DNA of 64,000 bases from NCBI GenBank assembly GCA_031553935.1, contig JAVBKS010000009.1:1-64000 (forward strand), written 5' to 3'. The position numbers and the translations under genes were made by a program. Positions 24,858 to 33,430 of this stretch are shown in pieces; within the stretch, counting starts at the first letter, position 1; each line of letters opens with the position of its first letter. The stretch comes from JAISDD01 sp031553935. Its GTDB lineage: Bacteria; Bacillota; Syntrophomonadia; Syntrophomonadales; Syntrophomonadaceae. The notes beneath the pieces are model-generated. The model made no database searches and was not told the DNA's origin. It was given only the letters and a program-made list of their open reading frames with translations.

Positions 24858-26630
24858 TTATATTCGGAAATTCCCATTCTGAATATTCTCGTAAACTTCC
24901 ATAGTAAGTGGTGAATATTTCTTACTATTAATATCATAATAAAAGAGTTTGTCTTTGATCGTCCCCGGTGAATAGTTATCTTTTCTATAAACGTTTACCA
25001 TTTCATCCCAGTTCTTTCCGGAGGGCAAGTCGGTTATTAACCTAATAAAAACCGGCTTAGCATGATCTGGCATTTTCCTGTCAAGATAATCAGTAAAAAG
25101 ATTCCAATTGAGTTTTTCCTCCGGCAAAAGTTTTATCGCCGCCATGCCGCATCTTCCCTCATAACCAGGAATCTTGACACTGTAAACGCAGGCATCTTCT
25201 ACCGGTCCTAGGAACCTGATTATTAAATTGGCAACCAGTTGGGCAGAAACTGTTTTCGCTTTCCATCTATATGCGTGCCCCAAACGATCAACAAATGAAA
25301 TATTATCTTCTTCATGGAGCTCAACCAAATCGAAAGTATTAAGGTAGCAATCCCCTTCTTGCAGTGCATTATGGACTAATTTCAGCTGACTGGCTTCCGG
25401 ATCCCCCAAATAACCTGGAAAAGAGTTATAATCATTAATAGCACATAATAATACTCCTTTTTCACCAACTTTACAAGGAATGACTCTGCCCTGCTGATCT
25501 CTGTATACATTACCATTTTCCTGGTCACAGCAAACCACCTCGCCTTGGCGGATGCCGCCAAGATTTAAATTACCACAAAGACCGGGGTGTTCCATATAGT
25601 TAATAAAAAAACCAATATTTTCAGTGGTTCCATAAATCTCGATCACATGATCTATATTAAATCTCTCTCGAAAAGGTTCTTGCAGTTCTTTAGATATTCC
25701 ATTACAGATGATAACTTCCAATGTGTTTTTATTATCCTTCTCACTTTCCGGCATACTAAAAAGATAACGCAGCATTTCACCAGCGCCAACGAAGTAATCA
25801 ATATTATGGGCTGCTATATCATCCCAAAAAGTGCGGACTGAGAATTTGGATTTTAAGACAATGGTACTACCACTTACAAACATGCTTCCTAAACAAACAT
25901 TAAGCCCTATATTTAAGTAAAGCGGCAGGGCAACATATTGTCGACGATCTTCATTCATATGGCAAAAAATACATGATTGGTGCCCTACTAAGAGGAAACG
26001 TCGATGTTCAACCGGTACGGCTTTTCGCGGTCCAAAATTTCCAGAAGTATAAATATAAGCTAATATATCATCAGAACAGATTGTGCTGGTAGCCGCCGGA
26101 TTAGTAGTTGCAACATTTTCCAAGAGCGGGTTGATCCATTCGAAATTATTGGGCATGTTATCCGGTTTATCACCTTCGACATAAATTTTTCTCGGTGAGT
26201 ACAATCTAACTATCCCTGCTACACTTGCATATAGTTCAATAAATTCTTGGCCGACAATAATGGCCTTAGCCTCAACTAAATTAATCCCCGAAGCCAGAAC
26301 CTCACCACGCAAATCATAGTTCTGCAAAGCAATTGTAATACCCAACTTGCTTAGTCCAGCAAGAATCGCTATCATCTCCGGTCTATTACTCATCAGCAAC
26401 GCAACTACATCACCTTTTTCAAAACCATTAGCAGCAAAATAACCAGCATACTGATTGGCGCTTGCATTCAGCTCTTTATAAGTCATAATTCCATTATCAT
26501 GAATTATGGCTGGATGATCCGGGCGGTTTTCCACAATATTTTCTAATTGAAGACCAAGCGATTCGCAGTGAAGTTCTCGTGAATTCTGGACCGCGTCAAT
26601 ATGATATTTAATTATTTCCCTCTTATTCAT
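24858..26630 (-). CDS. acyl-CoA synthetase, FATP/very-long-chain type, with divergent P-loop
   Basis: A 590-residue ANL-superfamily enzyme. The phosphate loop reads YIYTSGNFGPRKAVPVEH near residue 190, where the usual form is YTSGTTGxPK, so two to three positions differ. The A5 motif EIYGTTEN is intact near 330. FVDRLGHAYRWKAKTVS near 460 corresponds to the FATP motif FxDRxGDxxRWKGENVS, again with changes. The family activates fatty acids to acyl-CoA. It lies 34 bp upstream of the PHA-synthase-like gene on the same strand. Whether the altered loop still binds ATP well is open. GAGGTAC precedes the ATG. Confidence 0.82.
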   Translation of the reverse strand: MNKREIIKYHIDAVQNSRELHCESLGLQLENIVENRPDHPAIIHDNGIMTYKELNASANQYAGYFAANGFEKGDVVALLMSNRPEMIAILAGLSKLGITIALQNYDLRGEVLASGINLVEAKAIIVGQEFIELYASVAGIVRLYSPRKIYVEGDKPDNMPNNFEWINPLLENVATTNPAATSTICSDDILAYIYTSGNFGPRKAVPVEHRRFLLVGHQSCIFCHMNEDRRQYVALPLYLNIGLNVCLGSMFVSGSTIVLKSKFSVRTFWDDIAAHNIDYFVGAGEMLRYLFSMPESEKDNKNTLEVIICNGISKELQEPFRERFNIDHVIEIYGTTENIGFFINYMEHPGLCGNLNLGGIRQGEVVCCDQENGNVYRDQQGRVIPCKVGEKGVLLCAINDYNSFPGYLGDPEASQLKLVHNALQEGDCYLNTFDLVELHEEDNISFVDRLGHAYRWKAKTVSAQLVANLIIRFLGPVEDACVYSVKIPGYEGRCGMAAIKLLPEEKLNWNLFTDYLDRKMPDHAKPVFIRLITDLPSGKNWDEMVNVYRKDNYSPGTIKDKLFYYDINSKKYSPLTMEVYENIQNGNFRI

Positions 26631-26932
26631 ATGTACCTCGCAAATATTTTCTAGGGTAACCTTCCATAATTGCTTAATGCTCCCAGTTCAAAGCTACACC
26701 TTGCACTGAATCAACTTCTATATATAATTATCGGATCAAAGCAGTAATTAGTATTATTATTATCGGAAAAGCTGACCATTTCTTTAGTTGCGGCAAATGT
26801 CAGTTGTTGATTTTATGGCCATATATGTTTATTTTGCCCATTTTAACCCTGGCCGCTAACAATCAATATCAATACTTAAACTATATATGATATCATTGTA
26901 TCAATTAATTATAAAACAGTAATGAGGTATAA
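26631..26932. other. 302-bp divergent intergenic region
   Basis: AT-rich spacer between the acyl-CoA synthetase (minus) and exonuclease III (plus) genes. Apart from ribosome binding sites and a small TGATA...TATCA inverted repeat just before the exonuclease gene, I see no supported feature. Confidence 0.4.
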
Positions 26933-27685
26933 ATGAAATTAGTTTCATGGAATGTTAATGGGATTCGGTCCTGTTTGAAAAAAGGCTTTCTTGATTTCTT
27001 TAATAATATCGATGCTGACTGTTTTTGTCTTCAGGAAACCAAAGCCAACCAAGACCAAGTTGAATTAGAATTGCCTGGTTATCACCAGTATTGGAACAGT
27101 GCTCAAAAAAAGGGATATTCAGGAACTGCCATATTTACTAAAACAGAACCGTTACGAGTTTTATACGACATGAATATTGCCGAGCATGATACTGAAGGCC
27201 GAATAATAGCTCTCGAATTCGATCAATTTTTCTTGGTAAATGTATATACTCCGAATTCGCAACCTGAGCTGCTGCGTCTAAAATATAGAATGGATTGGGA
27301 AAGTGATTTCCAAAAGTATTTGCTTGATCTGCAGAAGTTCAAACCAGTAGTTTTATGTGGTGACCTTAACGTTGCTCATCAAGAAATCGACTTAAAAAAC
27401 CCAAAAACTAACCGACGTTCTGCCGGTTTTACTAATGAAGAACGCGATTGTATGACCGATTTATTAAGTAAAGGCTTTATTGACACCTACCGCTACTTTT
27501 ATCCTGATCAGACCGGTGCGTATACTTGGTGGTCATATATGGGCAAAGCCAGAGAAAGAAATGCCGGTTGGCGGATCGATTATTTCCTGATATCTCAGCA
27601 GCTACTGCCAACGCTAAAAAAAGCGACCATCTTTCCTGAAATATTAGGTAGTGATCATTGCCCGGTAGGCATTGAATTAATTTAG
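26933..27685 (+). CDS. exodeoxyribonuclease III / AP endonuclease
   Basis: A 250-residue Mg-dependent nuclease acting at abasic sites and 3' ends in base excision repair. Landmarks in order: KLVSWNVNGIRSCL at the N-terminus, FCLQETKANQDQVEL with the metal Glu near 35, VNVYTPNSQ, CGDLNVAHQEIDL near 143, and GSDHCPVGIEL at the end with the catalytic Asp-His. Length is normal (about 250). GAGG precedes the ATG. The next gene follows after 31 bp, so co-transcription with the selenoprotein pair is possible. Confidence 0.95.
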   Translation: MKLVSWNVNGIRSCLKKGFLDFFNNIDADCFCLQETKANQDQVELELPGYHQYWNSAQKKGYSGTAIFTKTEPLRVLYDMNIAEHDTEGRIIALEFDQFFLVNVYTPNSQPELLRLKYRMDWESDFQKYLLDLQKFKPVVLCGDLNVAHQEIDLKNPKTNRRSAGFTNEERDCMTDLLSKGFIDTYRYFYPDQTGAYTWWSYMGKARERNAGWRIDYFLISQQLLPTLKKATIFPEILGSDHCPVGIELI

Positions 27686-27716
27686 CAAATTAGATATTTT
27701 AAGGGAGTGAAGAAGC

Positions 27717-28358
27717 TTGAACAAAAAGTATCTCGGTTTCGTAATTGTTGTAATTTTCGCTTTATTATTAGGTTACAAATGGACTGACTACAAGGTGTCT
27801 ACCTCCGAAAAAGCGATTGACAATCAAGAAGTAATTAACAAAAGTGATAGTAAAATCGAAATGCCGACAGAACCCTCAATGCTTAAGGAACCGGCTTTAA
27901 CACCAGAAGCTGTCAAAGAAGATGCGCTAAAAACAACAACTAGAGAGAATACTATCAACAAACCGGTACCACCAGATAATATAAACGCAGAAAATTCTGT
28001 TAAACCTAGTGAACCCGAAAAAACAGCAATAAAAAAACCAGCAACCGTTGCCGAACAATATGACCAGGCCTTAAAAGAAGGAAAAAGTATGTGGCTAATG
28101 TTCGAATCTGAAACCTGAACTCCTTGTAAGAAACTCAAAAAGGTTTTTGAGGAATTAAAGCCGGAGTACGAAAACAAAGTCTTGTTTCTGGCAATTGATG
28201 TGAATGATAAGAATAATTACGATATTCTTCGTACTTATAAGCTACGTTATACTCCTACTTCAATAATTATTGACGAGAATGGACAGATCAGCTCTAACCA
28301 TGTCGGATTACTTAGCGCTGAAGAATTAAAAAAAGAATTGAATAAGGTGATAAAATAA
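27717..28358 (+). CDS. membrane-anchored thioredoxin-like selenoprotein (UxxC motif)
   Basis: Reading the TGA at 28116-28118 as selenocysteine gives one continuous 213-residue protein. It has a single N-terminal helix (about residues 5-22), a Lys/Glu/Pro-rich linker to about 105, and a thioredoxin-fold domain to the end. Residue 134 is the UGA, and the motif is Sec-Thr-Pro-Cys followed by KKL, the position of the CxxC of thioredoxins. VLFLAIDVND and LRYTPTSIIID (cis-Pro) confirm the fold downstream of the TGA. It starts with TTG behind AAGGGAGTG and its stop overlaps the CcdA start (TAATG). The domain would lie outside the membrane and be reduced by CcdA. A frameshift or pseudogene is unlikely because the frame continues in register with a SECIS-like hairpin. 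Confidence 0.85.
28134..28151 (+). promoter_or_regulatory. bacterial SECIS hairpin in the thioredoxin-like gene
   Basis: CTCAAAA pairs perfectly with TTTTGAG around an AGGT loop. The loop starts 22 nt after the UGA at 28116-28118 and has G as its second base, as expected for a SelB-binding element. This is the best-formed hairpin of the three UGA contexts in the window. Confidence 0.8.
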
Positions 28359-29041
28359 TGCTAGCTTGGTTCGAACAAATTATTCCTAATCTAATCGGTT
28401 CTGTATCACCTTTTTCTCTTTGCGTCATAGTTATTGTAGGGATTTTAACAAGTTTTACCCCCTGTACATTAAGCCTTGTGCCGATAATAATTGCCTATGT
28501 TGGGGGAACTCATACAACCCGTAAATCTTCTTTTATTTATTCTTTCGTATTTGCCCTTGGCACCGCCACTACATTTATGCTTCTGGGTTTTTTCGTGGCT
28601 GCCTTTGGCGGCCTTTTCGGTTCGAGACAAAGTATTCTATATTATTCAGTTGCCTTGGTCTGTCTGCTTGTTGGTCTCAACCTGTTAGGGTTGTTGCCAA
28701 TAAATATTAATTATGGCAGCACTTTGCTCAATCGTTTTAACAACCGCGGAATTGGAGGCAGCTACCTTTTAGGTTTAACTACTGGTCTTGTTGGTTCTCA
28801 ATGTGGTACACCTATACTAATGGTTATCCTAGCCGTTGTCTTAACTCAAGGTCAATGGCTATATGGGGGGGTACTGCTTTTCTTATACGGCTTAGGCCGT
28901 GCAGTTCCCATTATTATTTGCGGCACTTTTGCCGGTTTCATAAAACACATGGAAATAGTTGATAAGTATAATAATGCAATTGAAAAAATCGCCGGATTTC
29001 TTATTCTAGGTATGTCTATATACTTTATTTACCTCGCCTAA
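28358..29041 (+). CDS. CcdA/DsbD-family transmembrane thiol-disulfide reductase
   Basis: A 227-residue protein with six hydrophobic segments. The two membrane Cys of the family are in SFTPCTLSLVPIIIAYVGG (near residue 33) and GSQCGTPILMVIL (near 148). It carries electrons from cytosolic thioredoxin across the membrane to outer thiol proteins. Its start overlaps the stop of the thioredoxin-like selenoprotein, so that protein is its likely partner. It has no fused periplasmic domains, unlike full DsbD. Confidence 0.93.
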   Translation: MLAWFEQIIPNLIGSVSPFSLCVIVIVGILTSFTPCTLSLVPIIIAYVGGTHTTRKSSFIYSFVFALGTATTFMLLGFFVAAFGGLFGSRQSILYYSVALVCLLVGLNLLGLLPININYGSTLLNRFNNRGIGGSYLLGLTTGLVGSQCGTPILMVILAVVLTQGQWLYGGVLLFLYGLGRAVPIIICGTFAGFIKHMEIVDKYNNAIEKIAGFLILGMSIYFIYLA

Positions 29042-29134
29042 ACTAAAAGTACTTCACCAATCATATTCTAATTTCGAATTCTATCCTGTTTTGCAATCCA
29101 GCCAACTCACATCAACATACATCTATAAATATGG

Positions 29135-29161
29135 AACTAAAGTAATATTTTAGTTTTTTTT
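29135..29161 (+). terminator. rho-independent terminator after ccdA
   Basis: AACTAAA and TTTAGTT pair around a 7-nt loop and run into a T tract. The stem is AT-rich but short and perfect. Confidence 0.65.
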
Positions 29162-29287
29162 CATATTTTGTGGAACAGCTTTCCATTTTTCGCAATAACA
29201 TATAGCAAGAAAAGCTAATCGAAGTTATGTTTTCTAATTATTCTATTTTTTGGTGGCTTTCTAATTAGGTTTAAGGAGGAAATTTAA

Positions 29288-30931
29288 GTGAGTTTCGAAG
29301 ATGCGAAGAGCATTGTAGCTAAAATGGCTCCCAATAATGATGATCTTGATGAAGCAATCGACAACGACTTTTTTGAAGACGATGATTATTTAGATGATGA
29401 TTTCCGTCATGAATGCTGTCATCGGAACAACTGCGACCATGGCTGCGGTCGCGACTGCTGTTGTCAAGGCCCAATGGGACCCCAAGGATGCAGAGGCCCT
29501 CGTGGTCCCCACGGTCCCAAAGGTAGAACTGGAGCAACAGGTGCGACTGGTGCTACTGGCACTACCGGTGCAACCGGTGCTACCGGCGCTACTGGTCCAA
29601 CCGGCGACATCGGGGCAACGGGTCCTACTGGAGCAACAGGAGCAACAGGCGCTACTGGCGCAACAGGTGCTACCGGTACTGGTGCAACCGGACCCCAAGG
29701 TCCAATCGGACCCCAGGGTCCGCAGGGGCTAAATGGTGACACTGGTGCTACTGGTCCTACCGGTGCTACTGGTGCTACTGGCGACACCGGAGCAACTGGT
29801 CCCACAGGGCCAACTGGTGCTGACGGCGGCGTTGGCGCAACTGGCCCGACCGGAGCTACCGGCGAAACTGGAGCAACTGGGGATACCGGACCTACTGGCC
29901 CTACTGGTGCTGACGGCGGCGTAGGTGCAACCGGCCCAACAGGTGCTACCGGCGAAACCGGAGCAACTGGAGATACCGGACCTACGGGTCCTACAGGGCC
30001 CACTGGTACTGACGGCGGCGTTGGTGCAACCGGCCCGACCGGAGCTACCGGCGAAACCGGAGCAACTGGAGATACCGGACCTACAGGCCCTACTGGTGCT
30101 GACGGCGGCGTTGGTGCAACCGGCCCGACCGGTGCTACCGGCGAAACCGGAGCAACTGGAGATACCGGAGCAACTGGTCCTACAGGGCCAACGGGCGCAG
30201 ACGGCGGCGTTGGTGCAACCGGCCCAACTGGTGCTACCGGTGAAACCGGAGCAACTGGGGATACCGGACCAACCGGTCCAACGGGGCCTACAGGTCCTAC
30301 AGGGCCTACGGGCGCAGATGGTGGCCTTGGTATAACTGGACCAACCGGTCCCACTGGACCCACTGGTTCTCCCGGTCTTCAAGGGCCCCCAGGAGAGATT
30401 CCATTTGATACTGACTGTTTCTGCGTAAATCAAATGATTTTCGTTATCAGCCAGCTTATTGAACTATTCCCGGGCGCAAAAGTTAGAGTGTATTTTGGTT
30501 GTGGCGGTAGTGCAACTGGTCATTTAGGTGCTCTATTCCCAGGCGGAGCGGCACAAGCAGGGGTGCTGGTTTTGGAAAACAGATTTGGGGAAGTTACTGA
30601 AATCATTAGTCTGTGCCATATTGCCATGGTAAAGATAATAAATGAATCATTGGTTAATAATGACGGTTCACTTAGAATTACTTTCATCCCACCACCAGGG
30701 ATAGTTGTATCGACTACTTGTTTATTCGATTGTGAACTTGCAATGAGAGAAATTTTAAATAATTTCATTGGAACTTCTGAAACTATCAAATTAATTTCGG
30801 CCGGCTCATCAACCGGTAATCAACCAGTAACTGCAACTGGATTCGGTATTGTTCTACTGTCTGATGATCTATTAGTTTCGCTCTGTAAAACTGAAGCGTT
30901 AGTAAGTAAAGACGTGTGTTATGACGACTAA
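29288..30931 (+). CDS. BclA-like collagen-repeat surface protein
   Basis: A 547-residue protein starting with GTG behind AAGGAGG. An acidic N-terminal part (1-40) is followed by a Cys/His cluster (HECCHRNNCDHGCGRDCCC), then about 300 residues of Gly-X-Y triplets dominated by GAT, GPT, GET and GDT, and a C-terminal globular domain of about 185 residues opening DTDCFCVNQMIFVISQLIELF. Thr-rich collagen triplets are known from BclA, the glycosylated hair-like protein of the exosporium, and are usual glycosylation sites. No signal peptide is seen, as for spore-surface proteins made in the mother cell. The C-terminal domain is not the TNF-like one of BclA. A glycosyltransferase gene follows. Confidence 0.9.
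   Translation: MSFEDAKSIVAKMAPNNDDLDEAIDNDFFEDDDYLDDDFRHECCHRNNCDHGCGRDCCCQGPMGPQGCRGPRGPHGPKGRTGATGATGATGTTGATGATGATGPTGDIGATGPTGATGATGATGATGATGTGATGPQGPIGPQGPQGLNGDTGATGPTGATGATGDTGATGPTGPTGADGGVGATGPTGATGETGATGDTGPTGPTGADGGVGATGPTGATGETGATGDTGPTGPTGPTGTDGGVGATGPTGATGETGATGDTGPTGPTGADGGVGATGPTGATGETGATGDTGATGPTGPTGADGGVGATGPTGATGETGATGDTGPTGPTGPTGPTGPTGADGGLGITGPTGPTGPTGSPGLQGPPGEIPFDTDCFCVNQMIFVISQLIELFPGAKVRVYFGCGGSATGHLGALFPGGAAQAGVLVLENRFGEVTEIISLCHIAMVKIINESLVNNDGSLRITFIPPPGIVVSTTCLFDCELAMREILNNFIGTSETIKLISAGSSTGNQPVTATGFGIVLLSDDLLVSLCKTEALVSKDVCYDD
29822..30325 (+). repeat. in-frame tandem repeats of 90 nt plus multiples of 9
   Basis: The GACGGCGGC block (Asp-Gly-Gly) recurs at 29822, 29912, 30011, 30101 and 30200, and as GATGGTGGC at 30317. 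Spacings are 90, 99, 90, 99 and 117 nt, so length changes are whole Gly-X-Y triplets (9 nt) and keep the frame. DNA identity among units is high. Confidence 0.88.
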
Positions 30932-30941
30932 TTGACAGATT

Positions 30942-30974
30942 GGGGCTTAGGGTTTCACCCTAAGCCCCTTTTTT
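30942..30974 (+). terminator. strong rho-independent terminator
   Basis: GGGGCTTAGGG at 30942-30952 pairs perfectly with CCCTAAGCCCC at 30958-30968 and is followed by six T. It ends the collagen-protein transcript, so the glycosyltransferase downstream is probably a separate unit. Confidence 0.93.
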
Positions 30975-31089
30975 AATAATTGCAAACAGAGTTCTTTCTC
31001 AGGCTGCCGCAGTGGAGAGAAATTAGTATCCAAAACCTTGGCTCGAAAATAGTATATAACAACCATACTCTATGAATGGGAGGATTATG

Positions 31090-32166
31090 ATGTCATCAAT
31101 TAGTCTATGTATGATTGTTAAAAATGAAGAGAATAACTTGGAAAAGTGTTTAGCTTCATCTCACTCGCTCGTTGACGAAATAATTATTGTCGATACTGGT
31201 TCAACCGACAGTACTAAAAGTATTGCCGAGAAATTCTCCGCAAGAATTTACGATTTTGATTGGGTAGATGACTTTAGTAAAGCGCGAAATTTTGCATTTT
31301 CGAAAGCGACTATGGACTTTCAGATGTGGTTAGATGCCGATGATGTAATTCTGGAAGAGGACCAAAAAAAAATTCTGCAATTGAAAGAAAGATTAACTCC
31401 AGATGTTGATGTGGTTATGATGTATTACAATACAGGATTAGATAGCAATGGCAAGCCGACTCTCAGATATTACCGCGGACGATTATTTAATAGATTAAAA
31501 AACTTTAAGTGGCATGACCAAGTCCATGAATTCATCCCTGTCTCTGGTAATTCAATCAATGAAGATATTGCGATAACCCATACCCGAACTCATTCTAACG
31601 GTACCCGCAATCTGGATATCTATCGAAGCATGAGGCGTAATCAAACTCCATTTACCCCCAGGAATCAGTATTATTTTGCTAAGGAATTGTACTATAACGC
31701 TTATTATGAAGAAGCTATTACTGAGTTTATATCCTTTTTAGATGATGATAGAGGTTGGTTCGAAGATCGTATTTGGGCATGTCGGGAACTATCCTTTTGT
31801 TACAAAGCTTTGAATCGCAAAAACGATGCATTACAAGCTCTGCTTAGAAGCTTTTTGTATGCTTTGCCTAGAGCAGAAACCTGCTGCGCCCTCGCAGATA
31901 TTTTCTTCGAAAAAAACAATCTCGAAGAGGCGATTTATTGGTATCAATTGGCTTTAACCTGCAAAAAGCCTTCTAATAGTTGGGGATTTAGCATGAGCGA
32001 ATGTTACGGATACTTGCCTTGCATTAGTCTTTGTTTGTGTTATTTCCGCTTAAACAATATAGAAAAATCAAAGTATTATAACGATTTAGCCGGATATTAT
32101 AGACCCAATGATAAATCCGTAATCTATAACCAAGATTTTTTTGCTTCCCTAAAAAAGACTGAGTAA
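31090..32166 (+). CDS. family 2 glycosyltransferase with C-terminal TPR-like helices
   Basis: A 358-residue protein. The N-terminal GT-A domain has SLCMIVKNEENNLEKCLAS, IIVDTGSTDSTKSIAEKF and WLDADDVI (near 88, the metal-binding DxD). The C-terminal half has paired helices such as ALNRKNDALQALLRSFLY and NLEEAIYWYQLALTC, typical of TPR units. This GT2-TPR layout is shared with protein-O- and S-glycosyltransferases. Two adjacent ATGs (31087, 31090) follow GGGAGG; the second is better spaced. Its position next to a Thr-rich collagen gene suggests that it may glycosylate that protein. Confidence 0.88.
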   Translation: MSSISLCMIVKNEENNLEKCLASSHSLVDEIIIVDTGSTDSTKSIAEKFSARIYDFDWVDDFSKARNFAFSKATMDFQMWLDADDVILEEDQKKILQLKERLTPDVDVVMMYYNTGLDSNGKPTLRYYRGRLFNRLKNFKWHDQVHEFIPVSGNSINEDIAITHTRTHSNGTRNLDIYRSMRRNQTPFTPRNQYYFAKELYYNAYYEEAITEFISFLDDDRGWFEDRIWACRELSFCYKALNRKNDALQALLRSFLYALPRAETCCALADIFFEKNNLEEAIYWYQLALTCKKPSNSWGFSMSECYGYLPCISLCLCYFRLNNIEKSKYYNDLAGYYRPNDKSVIYNQDFFASLKKTE

Positions 32167-32330
32167 TTTTCTATTGAAGCACTTTTTCATTTCGTCATGT
32201 TCACAATGATACCCTTAAGACATTTCGTTTTTCAAAGGATTCTTAAAGTACTATAACTTTATGCAATCCTTTGCCACAACAATAAGACAAGCAATTGTTA
32301 ACTGCGTTTTTCTAAAGCTTAATTCGGATA

Positions 32331-33014
32331 TCAAAGCCAGTCTTTTTGAGGCTTGCTAAGCGCCAGGGGATTGAAATTCGTATGCTGATCAAAGACATCT
32401 ATCTGCTCATATCTTTTTAGCTTGCCAGTAATAAAGTATGTGATAGGGGTAGCTAGGATCTCGTAGCCCAATTTAAATACGTATTGGGCTAAAATCATTT
32501 GCCCTATGATTGCAAGCGGTTGAATTCCATAAAAAGCAATACTAATAAATAATATTGTGTCCAAAGCTTCGCCAACTATAGTAGATCCAATGGTTCTTAC
32601 CCACAAATAGCGTCCAGCAGTTAATATCTTTAATTTTGAAAGGATATACGAATTGCAGAAGCTGCCTAATAAATAAGCAATTAATGAAGCACCTACAATA
32701 CGTGGAGTCATATACAATACGGTGTAATAAGCATCTGCCGCTTGGAAGAATTCTGGAGTCGGCAGCTTAAGAAGAACCGCGAAAACAGCAACCATTAAGA
32801 TATTAGCTATAAATCCAGTCCAAATAACTACGCGGTTTTTATCATAACCATAAACTTCTGTTATTACGTCCCCTAAGATATAGGCAATTGGAAACAGAAT
32901 TACTGCTCCTGGCAAAACCCATTGATCGATCAGTATTAACTGGCCGGCAATAATGTTTGATAATAGGAGAGTACTCACAAACAATCCTGATATTAAGACG
33001 AATAAATTAGACAC
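32331..33014 (-). CDS. queuosine-precursor transporter (YhhQ/VUT family)
   Basis: A 227-residue membrane protein with about six helices. NIIAGQLILIDQWVLPGAVILFPIAYILGDV... reads as the YhhQ start, and the GDVITEVYGYDKNR segment near 55 is the family signature; WVRTIGSTIVGEALDTILFI near 150 is the second. The family imports queuine-type precursors for tRNA modification. The frame is open to TTG 33029, but that stretch contains the GGAGG site; GTG 33014 is 8 nt after it. A promoter is visible 100 nt upstream. Confidence 0.85.
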   Translation of the reverse strand: MSNLFVLISGLFVSTLLLSNIIAGQLILIDQWVLPGAVILFPIAYILGDVITEVYGYDKNRVVIWTGFIANILMVAVFAVLLKLPTPEFFQAADAYYTVLYMTPRIVGASLIAYLLGSFCNSYILSKLKILTAGRYLWVRTIGSTIVGEALDTILFISIAFYGIQPLAIIGQMILAQYVFKLGYEILATPITYFITGKLKRYEQIDVFDQHTNFNPLALSKPQKDWL

Positions 33015-33430
33015 TTTGCAGGCCTCCAAACAATTGATACTTTGTCTTATTAAAGTGGTCTGAACATATTAGGCGCTTCAAAGAATCTAAGTTTTTTAAA
33101 AGCAACCTTAACAATTATATCATGGCTACTTGTTCAGGCAAGCAGGTGAATTTTTTTAGTAAAACAAATAAGCCTACTAACCGATATATAATATTGTAAT
33201 TCTAATTCGCGTTTTATTTATCGGCTTAACGCAAATTAGCAACCATAATAGTCTACACAGCAGAGATCAGTGGTCCTCTTGAGAGTAAATACGATCTTAA
33301 CTTAAAGGACAGCAATGTCTTCTTTGACTGCAATTAGGACACTTGATACGACCTTAACTCAATCGCTATAACCAATTTTATTCATCTATATTTTGGATAG
33401 GGAACACTATAACTTTTCTTGGAGGCTTAT
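33015..33430. other. 416-bp divergent intergenic region
   Basis: Lies between the queuosine-precursor transporter (minus) and the chemoreceptor (plus). It holds the transporter promoter and a leader of roughly 100 nt. On the chemoreceptor side only the GGAGG binding site is clear; no RNA family could be recognised by eye. Confidence 0.4.
33114..33141 (-). promoter_or_regulatory. sigma-A promoter of the queuosine-precursor transporter
   Basis: On the minus strand TTGCCT (33141-33136), a 16-bp spacer and a perfect TATAAT (33119-33114). The distance to the start codon leaves room for a structured leader. Confidence 0.6.

Noticed and set aside
24824..24937. Longer start of the PHA-synthase-like gene
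   Set aside because: It would overlap the upstream gene by 80 nt and has no binding site; ATG 24823 fits better.
28116..28118. TGA as a true stop or a frameshift splitting the thioredoxin gene
   Set aside because: The frame continues in the same register with the thioredoxin fold intact, the Cys partner is in place, and a hairpin is at SECIS distance.
29162..29287. Mother-cell sigma (E or K) promoter before the collagen gene
   Set aside because: CATATAGCA resembles a sigma-K -10 box but differs at a key position and there is no convincing -35, so it was not listed.
29822..30325. CRISPR-like regular repeats
   Set aside because: Units are in-frame coding repeats with no unique spacers and no cas genes nearby.
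29464..30363. Long open frame on the minus strand opposite the collagen repeats (Gly-Pro-Val rich)
   Set aside because: It is the mirror of the Gly-X-Y repeats: codon periodicity leaves all frames open. It has no binding site and no non-repeat domain.
33014..33113. preQ1-I riboswitch before the queuosine-precursor transporter
   Set aside because: An AAAAAACTTAG tail is suggestive, but the stem and the loop with conserved C are not found by eye.
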